From assembly GCF_005146945.1 (NCBI RefSeq), contig NZ_SWMS01000022.1:42528-106527 (forward strand): a stretch of DNA of 64,000 bases. The letters are read 5' to 3'. Source of the DNA: Prauserella endophytica (GTDB taxonomy: Bacteria; Actinomycetota; Actinomycetes; Mycobacteriales; Pseudonocardiaceae). The notes under the pieces are model-generated. The model worked only from the letters and a program-made list of their open reading frames with translations. It had not been told where the DNA came from and ran no database searches. Shown here piece after piece: positions 8,538 through 17,041 of this stretch; position 1 is the first letter of the stretch; every line of letters starts with the position of its first letter. Both the position numbers and the translations under genes were made by a program.

Positions 8538-9749
8538 TCAAACCCTCTCGATGATCGTGGCGAGGCCCATGCCGCCGCCGATGCACAACGTCACGAGCGC
8601 CCGCCGGGCCTGGCGGCGCTCCAGCTCGTCCACCATCGTGCCGAGGATCATCGCGCCGGTGGCGCCGAGCGGGTGACCCATGGCGATGGCACCACCGTTG
8701 ACGTTGACCTTCTCCTCGGGCAGCTTCAGGTCCTTCATCCACTTGAGGACGACGGACGCGAAGGCCTCGTTCAGCTCGAACAGGTCGATGTCGTCGGCGG
8801 TCAGGCCCGCCTTCTTGAGCACCTTCTGCGTGGCGGGCGTCGGACCGGTGAGCATGATCGTCGGGTCGGTGCCGGTGACGGCCGTCGCGACGATCCTCGC
8901 GCGCGGCTCGATGCCGATGGTCTTGCCGACCTCCTCGTTGCCGACGAGCACGAGCGCAGCGCCGTCGACGATGCCCGAGGAGTTGCCACCGGTGTGCACG
9001 TGGTTGATCTTCTCGACGGAGTGGTACTTCTGCAGCGCCACGGCGTCGAAGCCGCCCATCTCGCCAATGCCCTCGAAGGCCGGCTTGAGCTTGCCGAGCG
9101 ACTCCACGGTGGAGCCGGGACGCCGGTGCTCGTCGTGGTCGAGGATCGTCACGCCGTTCATGTCCTTGACCGGCACGACCGACTTGGCGAAGTAGCCGCC
9201 CGCCCACGCCTTCTCGGCCAGGTCCTGCGAACGCACGGCGAACGCGTCGACGTCCTCACGGGAGAAGCCCTCGATCGTGGCGATCAGGTCGGCGCCGATG
9301 CCCTGCGGCACGAAGTAGGTGTCGTAGTTCGTGGCCGGGTCGGTGAACATCGGACCGCCGTCGGAGCCCATCGGCACGCGCGACATCGACTCGACGCCGC
9401 CACCGATCAGCAGGTTGTCCCAGCCGGCCCGCACCTTCTGCGCGGCCTGGTTGACCGCCTCGAGCCCGGAGGCGCAGAAGCGGTTCAGCTGCACACCGGC
9501 CACCGTGTCGGGCAGGCCGGCGGCCATCGCGGCGGCGCGCGCGATGTCGGCGCCCTGGTCGCCGACGGGCGACACGACGCCCAGGATGATGTCGTCGATC
9601 AGCGCGGGGTCCAGGTTGGGGTGCCGCGCCTTCAGCTCGTCGATCAGGCCGACCACCAGGTCGATCGGCTTGGTCCCGTGCAGGGATCCGCCCTTGTTCT
9701 TGCCACGAGGCGTGCGGATCGCCTCGTAGATGAACGCCTCTGTACTCAC
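8538..9749 (-). CDS. fadA: Acetyl-CoA acyltransferase (thiolase, FadA)
   Basis: 403 residues. The acyl-enzyme cysteine lies in [13 protein letters not shown] near residue 92. The catalytic His is in [15 protein letters not shown] near residue 356, and the second Cys in CIGGGMGLA near the C-terminus. It performs the thiolytic last step of beta-oxidation and forms the complex with FadB encoded immediately downstream. Start is GTG at 9749 preceded by GAAGGA. Divergent from a TetR-family regulator, which is the likely controller. Confidence 0.93.
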   Translation of the reverse strand: MSTEAFIYEAIRTPRGKNKGGSLHGTKPIDLVVGLIDELKARHPNLDPALIDDIILGVVSPVGDQGADIARAAAMAAGLPDTVAGVQLNRFCASGLEAVNQAAQKVRAGWDNLLIGGGVESMSRVPMGSDGGPMFTDPATNYDTYFVPQGIGADLIATIEGFSREDVDAFAVRSQDLAEKAWAGGYFAKSVVPVKDMNGVTILDHDEHRRPGSTVESLGKLKPAFEGIGEMGGFDAVALQKYHSVEKINHVHTGGNSSGIVDGAALVLVGNEEVGKTIGIEPRARIVATAVTGTDPTIMLTGPTPATQKVLKKAGLTADDIDLFELNEAFASVVLKWMKDLKLPEEKVNVNGGAIAMGHPLGATGAMILGTMVDELERRQARRALVTLCIGGGMGLATIIERV

Positions 9750-9843
9750 ACCAACGGTCCTTCCTGGCCCACTGTCTCCATCACTGCGCTAATCCAAGCT
9801 AATCGCTACTAACATAATCCGCCTCCTTCCCATGCTGTCAACG

Positions 9844-9862
9844 GGTTGTCATACGGTCAACC
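9844..9862. promoter_or_regulatory. Candidate TetR operator between fadA and the tandem TetR gene
   Basis: GGTTGTCATACGGTCAACC is an imperfect 19-bp inverted repeat (arms GGTTG/CAACC) located about 22-40 bases before the regulator start. Its position suits autoregulation and control of fadAB. Binding is inferred only. Confidence 0.4.
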
Positions 9863-9883
9863 GACGCTAAGGTTGGATCACGT

Positions 9884-11080
9884 ATGAACGAGCGAGCCCC
9901 GAAGAACAAGCGCCCGCGCGACCGCAAGAGCCAGCTGGCCGCCGTCGCGTCGGAGCTGTTTCGCGCCCGCGGCTACCACGGCGTCGGCATCAACGACATC
10001 GCCGCGGCGGCCGGGGTCACCGGCCCCGCGCTGTACCGGCATTTCGCCGACAAGCAGGCCATCCTCGGCCACGTGCTGCTCAGCGGCATCGAGGAGATGG
10101 AGGCCGCCACCGAGCGCGCGTTCGAGCTCGCCGAGACACCGACGCCGGAGCAGATCAGGGCGCTGCTCACCAGCCTCGCCACCAAGTCGGTGGAGCGCCG
10201 CGAGGTCGCGGCACTGTGGCGCTGGGAGGGCCGCCACCTCGGCGCCGACGACCAGCAGGCCGTCCGCGAACGTTCGACGGCGATGCTCGCGACGTGGGCG
10301 AAGCTGCTCATGCGCGTGCGGCCCGAGCTGGCCGCCGACGACGCCGAGCTGCTGTGCTGGGCGGTGCTGTCGGTGTTCGGCAGCGTGTCGGTGCACCACA
10401 CGAGCGTCGCGAAGCGGCGGTTCGGCCAGCTGCTCGTGGACATCGCGCTGCGGGTGCTGCACACCGGCCTGCCGGAGCCCGACGGCCCACCCGCCCCTGA
10501 GCCGCCCACGCCGCTCACCCAGCCATCGCGTCGCGAGCAGTTGCTCACGGCCGCGGCCGAGCTGTTCCGCAAGCGCGGCTTCACCGCCGTGAGCATGGAG
10601 GACATCGGCAAGGCCGCCGGTATAGCGGGGCCCAGCGTGTACCGGCATTTCCCGAGCAAGGCCGGCCTGCTGAGCGCCATCGGCCGCCGGGCGGCCGACC
10701 GGCTGGCGCTGGCCGCCGATCACGCGCTGCTGACGCGCGCGCCGTCCGACGAGCGGCAGGCACTGCGCGGGCTCGCCGAGTCCTACGTGCAGACGCTCAC
10801 CGGGCCGCCCGAGCTGTTGGTGTCGTTCTCCGTCGACCGGGTGCACATCGAGGACCGCGACCGTACGGACCTGGTGCGCATCCAGCGTGACTACGTCGCC
10901 AGGTGGGTTTCGCTGCTCGAGGCGGCGCACCCGGAGCTGAACCAGCGCGAGGCCAAGATCACCGTGCACGCAGCGCTGACGATCGCCAACGATCTCACCC
11001 GGACCCGGCGGGTCAGCGGAAGGCCGGGGCTCGCCGCCGAGCTCGTCGCGCTCATGTCGGCGGCGCTCGATATCGCTTGA
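9884..11080 (+). CDS. Tandem-duplicated TetR/AcrR transcriptional regulator (two DNA-binding domains)
   Basis: 398 residues, twice the usual TetR length. Two complete TetR N-terminal helix-turn-helix domains are seen: residues about 12-60 (ASELFRARGYHGVGINDIA ... GPALYRHF) and about 212-260 (AAELFRKRGFTAVSMEDIG ... GPSVYRHF). Each is followed by its own helical ligand-type domain, joined by a Pro-rich linker near residues 195-208. The two halves are similar but clearly diverged. Divergent from fadAB, so likely senses an acyl-CoA. A single chain could act as an intramolecular dimer. Start ATG at 9884. Confidence 0.85.
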   Translation: MNERAPKNKRPRDRKSQLAAVASELFRARGYHGVGINDIAAAAGVTGPALYRHFADKQAILGHVLLSGIEEMEAATERAFELAETPTPEQIRALLTSLATKSVERREVAALWRWEGRHLGADDQQAVRERSTAMLATWAKLLMRVRPELAADDAELLCWAVLSVFGSVSVHHTSVAKRRFGQLLVDIALRVLHTGLPEPDGPPAPEPPTPLTQPSRREQLLTAAAELFRKRGFTAVSMEDIGKAAGIAGPSVYRHFPSKAGLLSAIGRRAADRLALAADHALLTRAPSDERQALRGLAESYVQTLTGPPELLVSFSVDRVHIEDRDRTDLVRIQRDYVARWVSLLEAAHPELNQREAKITVHAALTIANDLTRTRRVSGRPGLAAELVALMSAALDIA

Positions 11081-11262
11081 GGGAACGAGCCTCCCGCATC
11101 AGCCGTGCCGCGTGCCGCCATGCCGCATGCGGCCATCACGTCGTCTGACCGCGGTCACCGAGGGTCATCGGGCTCGCCCTCCTCGCTACCTGGCGGTCGC
11201 CGCTTCTGGTCGCACCCGGACATGCACAGGCCCCTCTGGCGCGCGGCCCCCGCGAGGCGTTA

Positions 11263-11280
11263 ACCTACTGGCGAGTAGGT
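11263..11280. promoter_or_regulatory. Palindromic operator upstream of the fadE24-like gene
   Basis: ACCTACT-GGCG-AGTAGGT, perfect 7-bp arms around a 4-bp centre, ending 16 bases before the chosen GTG start. Its form is that of a TetR-family operator and its position would block initiation. Confidence 0.5.
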
Positions 11281-11296
11281 AGTGGAGGGGATGACC

Positions 11297-12628
11297 GTGA
11301 GCCGACAGACTCCGCAGCGCAGGCGCGACGCGATGGGATGGGGCCTCGCCGCTCTCACGCGGCTCGCAGGCAGCAAGGCGATAGAGCGTGCGGGCCTGCG
11401 TAAACCCGTCCAGAACGTGGTGTCGGCGGCCACCAGGAGCGGTTTCCGCGCGGTGGGTGCGACAAGCAGGGTGTTCAGGGCGACGTCGCGGCTCGGCAAG
11501 CCGGCCAGGCTGGCGCCGGCCCCCGACGCCGGGCTGTTCGACCTGACGCCCACCGAGGACCAGCAACTGATCGTCGAGACGGTCAGCGAGTTCGCCGCCG
11601 AGCAGCTGCGGCCCGCCGCCGCGGAGGCCGACACCAAGCTGGCCCCGCCGGACGGCCTGCTCGGGCGCGCCAGCGAGCTGGGCGTGACGCTCGTCGGCAT
11701 CCCCGAGGAGCTGGGCGGGGTCGGCACCGAACGCTCGGTGGTCACCAACGCGCTCGTCGCGGAGGCGCTCGCGCACGGCGACCTCGGGCTGGCCGTCGCG
11801 GTGCTCGCCCCGTCGGCCGTCAGCACCGCGCTCGTGCAGTGGGGCGACGAGGAGCAGCAGGCCACCTACCTGCCGTCGTTCGTCGGGGAGAACGTGCCCG
11901 CGGCGGCGCTCGCGCTGCAGGAGCGGACCCCGCTGTTCGACCCGTTCAAGCCCTCGGTGAAGGCCAGGCGGACCCCGAAGGGCTACCGGCTCGACGGCGC
12001 GAAGTCGCTCGTCCCGCGCGCGGCGCAGGCGGAGCTGTTCGTCGTGTCCGCGGACCTGGAGGGCCGCGGCCCCGCACTGTTCATCGTCGAGTCCTCCACC
12101 GACGGCGTGAGCATCGAGGCGGAACCCGCGATGGGCCTGAGGGGCGCCGCGACGGGGAAGTTGTTACTGGACAAGGTGAACCTGCCCGCGGGCGCGCTGC
12201 TGGGCGGCGGGAAGCAGGAAGTCTTCGCCGACGTCGTGCGGCTCTCGCGGCTCGGCTGGGCCGCGCTCGCGTGCGGCACCGGCAAGGCCGTGCTCGACTA
12301 CGTGATCCCCTACGTCAACGAACGGCAGGCGTTCGGCGAGCCGGTGAGCCACCGTCAGGGCGTTGCGTTCCAGGTCGCCGACATCGCGATCGAGCTCGAG
12401 GGCCTGCGGCTGGTGACGCTGAAGGCGGCGGCGAGGGCCGAGCAGGGCAAGCCGTACGCGCGGGAGGTCGCGCTGGCGCGCAAGCTCGCGACCGACAAGG
12501 GCATGCAGATCGGCAGCGCGGGCGTGCAGCTGCTGGGCGGGCACGGCTTCGTGAAGGAGCACCCCGTCGAGCGGTGGTACCGGGACCTGCGCGCGATCGG
12601 CGTGCTCGAAGGCATTGTTCTTCTCTAA
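11297..12628 (+). CDS. Acyl-CoA dehydrogenase, FadE24-like
   Basis: 443 residues with an N-terminal extension of about 70 residues before the acyl-CoA dehydrogenase domain, as in mycobacterial FadE24. The protein ends at a short VLEGIVLL in place of the usual EGT...IQ tail. GTG at 11297 is preferred because GGAGGGG stands six bases upstream; ATG at 11291 would abut that site. It is followed after nine bases by a second acyl-CoA dehydrogenase gene. Adjacent fadE pairs of this kind make alpha2beta2 heterotetramers in Mycobacterium. Substrate not evident. Confidence 0.82.
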   Translation: MSRQTPQRRRDAMGWGLAALTRLAGSKAIERAGLRKPVQNVVSAATRSGFRAVGATSRVFRATSRLGKPARLAPAPDAGLFDLTPTEDQQLIVETVSEFAAEQLRPAAAEADTKLAPPDGLLGRASELGVTLVGIPEELGGVGTERSVVTNALVAEALAHGDLGLAVAVLAPSAVSTALVQWGDEEQQATYLPSFVGENVPAAALALQERTPLFDPFKPSVKARRTPKGYRLDGAKSLVPRAAQAELFVVSADLEGRGPALFIVESSTDGVSIEAEPAMGLRGAATGKLLLDKVNLPAGALLGGGKQEVFADVVRLSRLGWAALACGTGKAVLDYVIPYVNERQAFGEPVSHRQGVAFQVADIAIELEGLRLVTLKAAARAEQGKPYAREVALARKLATDKGMQIGSAGVQLLGGHGFVKEHPVERWYRDLRAIGVLEGIVLL

Positions 12629-12637
12629 GGGGCTGCA

Positions 12638-13843
12638 GTGATCAATCTCGAGATTCCGAAGAAGGCCCAGACGCTGGTCAACCAGGCGTACCAGGCCGCG
12701 GCCGAGGTCTTCCGGCCCATCTCGCGCAAGTACGACCGCGCCGAGCACTCGTACCCGGCGGAGCTGGACATGCTGGCCGCGCTGCTCGACGGGCTCAATT
12801 CGTCGGGCGAGGGCGGCGCGGGTGCGGCCGGGGTGCGCTGCAGGGAGGACAACACGAAGGGCAATCGCAACGGCGGCAACCTGAGCACGGTGCTCGGCGC
12901 GATCGAGATGTGCTGGGGCGACGTGGCGCTGCTGCTGTCGATGCCCCGCCAGGGGCTGGGCAACGCGGCGATCGCGTCGGTCGCCAACGACGAGCAACTG
13001 CAGCGCTTCGCGGGCGTGTGGGCGGCGATGGCGATCACGGAGCCGGGTTGTGGTTCCGACTCGGCCGCGATCACGGCGACCGCGACGCTCGACGGCGACG
13101 AGTACGTGCTCAACGGCGAGAAGATCTTCGTGACGGCGGGCCAGCGCGCCGACGCCGTGGTGGTCTGGGCCACGCTCGACAAGTCGAAGGGCCGGGCGGC
13201 GATCAAGTCCTTCGTGGTGGAGAAGGGCACGCCGGGCTTCGAGGTCGTGCGGCTCGAGCACAAGCTCGGCATCAGAGCGTCGGACACGGCGGTGCTGCGG
13301 TTCGAGAACTGCCGGGTGCCGAAGGAGAACCTGCTGGGCACGCCGGAGATCGACACCAGCAAGGGCTTCGCCGGTGTCATGCAGACCTTCGACAACACCC
13401 GCCCGCTCGTGGCCGCGATGGCGATCGGTGTGGCTCGGGCAGCCCTCGAAGAGACCGGGCGTCTGCTGGCCGAGGCCGGGGTTACGGTGGACTACGACAG
13501 GCCGGCGAACACCCAGCACGCCGCGGCGGCGGCGTTTCTGCAGCTGGAAGCCGACTACGAGGCGGCGTACCTGCTGACGCTGGAGTCGGCGTGGATGGCG
13601 GACAACCGCAAGCCGAATTCGCTGCAGGCGTCGATGGCGAAGGCGAAGGCGGGCCGCTCGGTCGTCGACATCACGCTCCGCTGCGTCGAACTGGCGGGCA
13701 CGCTGGGCTACACGGAGGAACTACTGCTGGAGAAGTGGAGCCGGGACGCGAAGATCCTGGACATCTTCGAAGGCACGCAACAAATCCAGCAACTGATCGT
13801 GGCCCGTCGCCTTCTCGGAAAGACCTCAGCCGAGCTGAAGTAG
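12638..13843 (+). CDS. Acyl-CoA dehydrogenase, FadE23-like, with 3' end supplied by the integrated element
   Basis: 401 residues, identical in length to M. tuberculosis FadE23, and paired with the FadE24-like gene. The mid-domain has AITEPGCGSDSAAI and the C-terminus has ILDIFEGTQQIQQ, with the predicted catalytic base Glu378 (the EGT glutamate of acyl-CoA dehydrogenases). The attachment core of an integrative element lies inside this motif (13754-13794), so the last 16-17 codons come from the element. The protein stays full length. The native 3' end persists 10.5 kb away at 24276-24365. Confidence 0.88.
   Translation: MINLEIPKKAQTLVNQAYQAAAEVFRPISRKYDRAEHSYPAELDMLAALLDGLNSSGEGGAGAAGVRCREDNTKGNRNGGNLSTVLGAIEMCWGDVALLLSMPRQGLGNAAIASVANDEQLQRFAGVWAAMAITEPGCGSDSAAITATATLDGDEYVLNGEKIFVTAGQRADAVVVWATLDKSKGRAAIKSFVVEKGTPGFEVVRLEHKLGIRASDTAVLRFENCRVPKENLLGTPEIDTSKGFAGVMQTFDNTRPLVAAMAIGVARAALEETGRLLAEAGVTVDYDRPANTQHAAAAAFLQLEADYEAAYLLTLESAWMADNRKPNSLQASMAKAKAGRSVVDITLRCVELAGTLGYTEELLLEKWSRDAKILDIFEGTQQIQQLIVARRLLGKTSAELK
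13754..13794 (+). repeat. attL core, 41 bp, inside fadE23
   Basis: Identical to 24276-24316. It encodes ILDIFEGTQQIQQL, the most conserved C-terminal stretch of acyl-CoA dehydrogenases including the catalytic Glu codon. Beyond the core the two copies differ at many third codon positions yet encode the same peptide. Confidence 0.9.
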
Positions 13844-13856
13844 CTTACGTAGCAAG

Positions 13857-13901
13857 GGAAACCGCCCGTCCACTGTGTCTCGCAGTGGACGGGCGGTTTC
13901 C
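13857..13901. terminator. Bidirectional terminator between fadE23 and int
   Basis: Perfect 19-bp stem (13857-13875 with 13883-13901) and 7-base loop, followed by CTTCTCTC. It lies inside the element, 14 bases past the fadE23 stop and 34 bases past the int stop, so the element brings its own terminator for the host gene. Confidence 0.85.
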
Positions 13902-13935
13902 TTCTCTCGGAGCATCACGAACCCTGGTTTCATGA

Positions 13936-15186
13936 TCAGGCCGCCTGTAGGCCGTCATCGGGCTCAGGCCGTCCGAACACTCCGTCGACGGCCACCCGAG
14001 CGCGCTCGTGGCTGGACGGCACCAGGTGCGTGTAGGTCCGCAAGGTGAAGCCGGGGTCCGCGTGCCCGAGGTAGTCGGCCAGCTCCTTGATGGAGACACC
14101 CTGCGAGAGCAGCACCGACGCGTAGAAGTGCCGCAGCGCATGCATCCCGTCCGCGCGCCCGCGATACTCCAGCTCGGCCGCCCGGAACGCGCCCCGCCAC
14201 ACCACCTTGGCGAACAGGTCACCCGAGTAGAGCCGTCCCTCTTCACCGGTGACGAGCAGCCGCACCGTCGCCAACTCCCCTTCCGGCTCCCGCCACGGTA
14301 ACGTGACCGCCACCGCCGGATACCGCGCCTCGTGGTCGCGGATCTCCGCGAGGACACTTGTCGACACGGGCACGATCCGCGTCTTGCCTCCCTTCGGCGG
14401 CGCGAACACCAGCGTCCGGCCGATGATCCGGATCTGTCGCCGGATATGCACGGTCATCTCGTCATCATCGAGGTCATCCGGCGAGAAGCCCAGGATCTCC
14501 CCTTGCCGCAGCCCGAGACCCGCACCGAGCGGCACGATCACGGAGTAGCGCTCCTCCAGCCCGCCGCGCACGGTGCTCACGCGCTCCTCCGACCACACCA
14601 CCACCTTTGGACTCCGGCCGACCGGGCGGCGCACCGTCTTGGCCCGGCACGGGTTCTCCCGGATGAGCTTGTCCTCCACGGCCGAGTCCAGGACCCCGGA
14701 CAGCACCGTGAACAGCACGAGTTTGTAGTTCTCGCTGAACTTCCGACTGTCGAGGTAACCCAGCCACTCGCGCACCGTGGACGGCTTGATCGACCCGATC
14801 CGCAGGTCACCGAAGCGCGGGTAGATCTGGCTCTCCAACCGGCTGCGCAGCACGGCCCGCGTGGCAGCGTCCGGCGACTGCCCCATCAACCAGTTCTCGG
14901 CGATCTGCCGGAACTTCTTCCGCGCCGCCTGCGGATCGACGTACTTGCCCTCCCGCTTGTCCGACTCCATCTCAATGAGGAAGTCCTCGGCCCGCTTCTT
15001 CTGCTTGTCCGGGAAGGACTTCGACCGCTCCTCACCGTCCGGGTCGAGGTAGCGCACCTTGTAACGCTTGCCCTTGCCGAACAGCTCCGTTCGCTCCATG
15101 ACCGGCCTGTTCCGCCCGTCGAGCCGGATCTTGCCCGTCTCCGGGTCGCGAGCAGGCCGGAACCAGCGGTCCTGGATGTGCCCCAT
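13936..15186 (-). CDS. int: Tyrosine-type site-specific integrase of the AICE
   Basis: 416 residues. A SAM-like N-terminal DNA-binding domain (about 55-170) is followed by the catalytic domain: Arg in GLGLRQGEILGF (about residue 225), the HxxR box HALRHFY (about 348-354), GHADPGFTLRTY, with the nucleophile Tyr near residue 385. It catalyses integration at the fadE23 site and, with Xis, excision. ATG at 15186 overlaps the xis stop by ATGA. The gene ends next to attL with a terminator between. The longer upstream frame is a shadow of xis. Confidence 0.93.
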   Translation of the reverse strand: MGHIQDRWFRPARDPETGKIRLDGRNRPVMERTELFGKGKRYKVRYLDPDGEERSKSFPDKQKKRAEDFLIEMESDKREGKYVDPQAARKKFRQIAENWLMGQSPDAATRAVLRSRLESQIYPRFGDLRIGSIKPSTVREWLGYLDSRKFSENYKLVLFTVLSGVLDSAVEDKLIRENPCRAKTVRRPVGRSPKVVVWSEERVSTVRGGLEERYSVIVPLGAGLGLRQGEILGFSPDDLDDDEMTVHIRRQIRIIGRTLVFAPPKGGKTRIVPVSTSVLAEIRDHEARYPAVAVTLPWREPEGELATVRLLVTGEEGRLYSGDLFAKVVWRGAFRAAELEYRGRADGMHALRHFYASVLLSQGVSIKELADYLGHADPGFTLRTYTHLVPSSHERARVAVDGVFGRPEPDDGLQAA

Positions 15187-15380
15187 CAGGCCGCCTCCGC
15201 CAGGCCATCGATCCAGGCGCGTACCTTGGCCGGGTCGTAGCGCAGGTGCCGCCCGATCTTGCGCACAGGCGGCCCCTCGCCCCTCCATTTCCACTGGTAA
15301 AGCGTCTTCACCGGGATGCCGAGGTAGTCGGAGACCTCCTCGATCGTCCACAGCCGCTCGAATCTCGATACCGTGCCCAT
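15186..15380 (-). CDS. xis: Excisionase / MerR-like helix-turn-helix protein
   Basis: 64 residues. LWTIEEVSDYLGIPVKTLYQW is a winged-helix (excisionase/AlpA/BldC type) recognition motif, followed by the wing RKIGRHLRYDPAKVRAWI. It would bend att DNA and direct Int toward excision. ATG at 15380 is chosen because AGGGGG stands six bases upstream. An in-frame ATG at 15398 overlaps the rep stop (ATGA) and would add six residues. Stop overlaps the int start. Confidence 0.88.
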   Translation of the reverse strand: MGTVSRFERLWTIEEVSDYLGIPVKTLYQWKWRGEGPPVRKIGRHLRYDPAKVRAWIDGLAEAA

Positions 15381-15397
15381 GACGTTCCCCCTGGTCA

Positions 15398-17041
15398 TCA
15401 AGCCGCCTGCTGAATTGCCGAAGTTTCTGGCGCACCTGGTGGCCCTTGTGCGGCGAGTAGCGCCCGGTCGTACTCGGCCTTCCACGTGACCCGTTCGGCG
15501 ATCGCGTGCATGAGCAGGTGCGCCCTCGGCGGAACCTGCTGGTCACCAGGCGCGACCTTGCGCCAGATCAGGCGGGAGGTGTCCTGCTCGGGCTTCTCGA
15601 TGCCGACCGAGGCCAGCATTTCCCGCACGAGGCGCTTGCGGTCCGCCTTGTGATCGGCCAGCGACTTGCCCGACCACTTGCGAGACACGAGCACCCTGCG
15701 GCCGGGCAGCCCGAGCGTGGTCCGCCGATGCGCCCGCCCCTTGCACCGCCCCGGCACGGTCTTGGAGTTCACGCCCAGCGGCTGCACCCCGTACAGCAGC
15801 CAGACCGCGCACCGAGGCGAGCACGGGGTGATCGCCAGCTCCGCGTGTAGCCGGTCGTGGTGGTCCCGCTGCCGGTTGCTGGTGGCCTCGACGACCTCAC
15901 CCGTGGACTTGGTGAGGTACTTGGTCAGGTAGCCGATGTGCCGCCCGGCTTCCTCCGTGTCGCCGAGGATGCCCTTGGAGTGCACCTGCCGCCCGAAGGT
16001 GACCACATGCGCCGGTTCCTCCACGGCCTCCACGGCGTCGTGCCACTCTGTCAACGGACGCCGCGTGTCCGGGTCCACGAAGCAGGCCGTACGCGAGTCC
16101 CAGACGGGCACCTGGTCGCCGTCGTAGACGAGCCGGTCATGCGCAGGCCACCAGACCTGGTGGTAGGTGGCCGCGGTGACCTGCCGGATGACCTCGTGCG
16201 AGATCGATCCCCGGATAGCGGCGTGCAGGTGCGGGGCCGTCCGCTTCTGCGGCTCGACCGTCGCGAAGTACTGCACGTCCCAGCCCACGACGCGGCGCAG
16301 GTTCTGCCACCACCGGTCCACCAGCGACGAGAAATGCACCGCATCTCGCGCCGCCCGCCGATAGTCATACGACGCCGGGTCAACGGGTGTGCCGTCCTCC
16401 CGCACTCGCCCATAGGTGTCACAGGTGAGCGTGACGAACATCGACGGGCGGAAGCGACCCGCGTACTCGCGCCCCACCGTGGTCTTGGCGACCTTGCGGG
16501 TAGGCAGGTCCGGGGCGTCCTGCCGCCGTTTGGTGGAGCGCTTGGCCGGCCGCTTGCCCGGAGGCTCCGGCGAGGGCAGCCGACCCCGCACGCCGAGTTG
16601 CCGAAGTTCGGAATCAACGCCCCGGATCTCTTCGCGCAGTTCCTCCGCATCGCACTCGACGCCCTCGGCCAGGGCCTGCCGGTAGGCGTGCACGAGATCG
16701 GCCCGGAACTCGAGCAGCTCGGTCTGCTGGCGGGTCGGTGGCTCCGGGGTGAAGTCCGGTTCCTCGGTCAGGTGCCAGCCTTCCCGGCACTGCACCATCC
16801 GCAGCGCCTTGGCCTTCTTCGCGCACGGAGCGCACACCGACTCGACCGTGGAGCCGCACGGCACAGCGACGTACCGCAACTCACCGGTGTCCGGATCGCC
16901 CACCTCCATCGTGAACGGCCGGACACACACGCCGTGCTTCTCCGCCGTGGCCTTGATGACCTCGGCCGAGAGCGGCTGCCGCATCCGCTGCGCACGGGTC
17001 TGCCCCGCGACATCGGCAGGGAACGAAGCGACCTCGGTCAT
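15398..17041 (-). CDS. rep: Replication initiator, RepSA-like HUH endonuclease
   Basis: 547 residues. An N-terminal segment with CAPCAKKAKALR (zinc-binding Cys pair) precedes the rolling-circle nuclease core: FVTLTCDTYG near residue 201 and the metal site HLH in APHLHAAIRG near residues 270-272. This matches RepSA of pSAM2 and its actinobacterial relatives, which nick a double-strand origin so that the excised element replicates by rolling circle before transfer. Both ends overlap neighbouring genes by four bases (ATGA with tra; possible ATGA with xis), so it is translated as part of the chain. Confidence 0.88.
   Translation of the reverse strand: MTEVASFPADVAGQTRAQRMRQPLSAEVIKATAEKHGVCVRPFTMEVGDPDTGELRYVAVPCGSTVESVCAPCAKKAKALRMVQCREGWHLTEEPDFTPEPPTRQQTELLEFRADLVHAYRQALAEGVECDAEELREEIRGVDSELRQLGVRGRLPSPEPPGKRPAKRSTKRRQDAPDLPTRKVAKTTVGREYAGRFRPSMFVTLTCDTYGRVREDGTPVDPASYDYRRAARDAVHFSSLVDRWWQNLRRVVGWDVQYFATVEPQKRTAPHLHAAIRGSISHEVIRQVTAATYHQVWWPAHDRLVYDGDQVPVWDSRTACFVDPDTRRPLTEWHDAVEAVEEPAHVVTFGRQVHSKGILGDTEEAGRHIGYLTKYLTKSTGEVVEATSNRQRDHHDRLHAELAITPCSPRCAVWLLYGVQPLGVNSKTVPGRCKGRAHRRTTLGLPGRRVLVSRKWSGKSLADHKADRKRLVREMLASVGIEKPEQDTSRLIWRKVAPGDQQVPPRAHLLMHAIAERVTWKAEYDRALLAAQGPPGAPETSAIQQAA

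Noticed and set aside
13700..13960. tRNA gene at the AICE left end
   Set aside because: The repeat core is coding sequence of an acyl-CoA dehydrogenase; no cloverleaf can be drawn at either att site.
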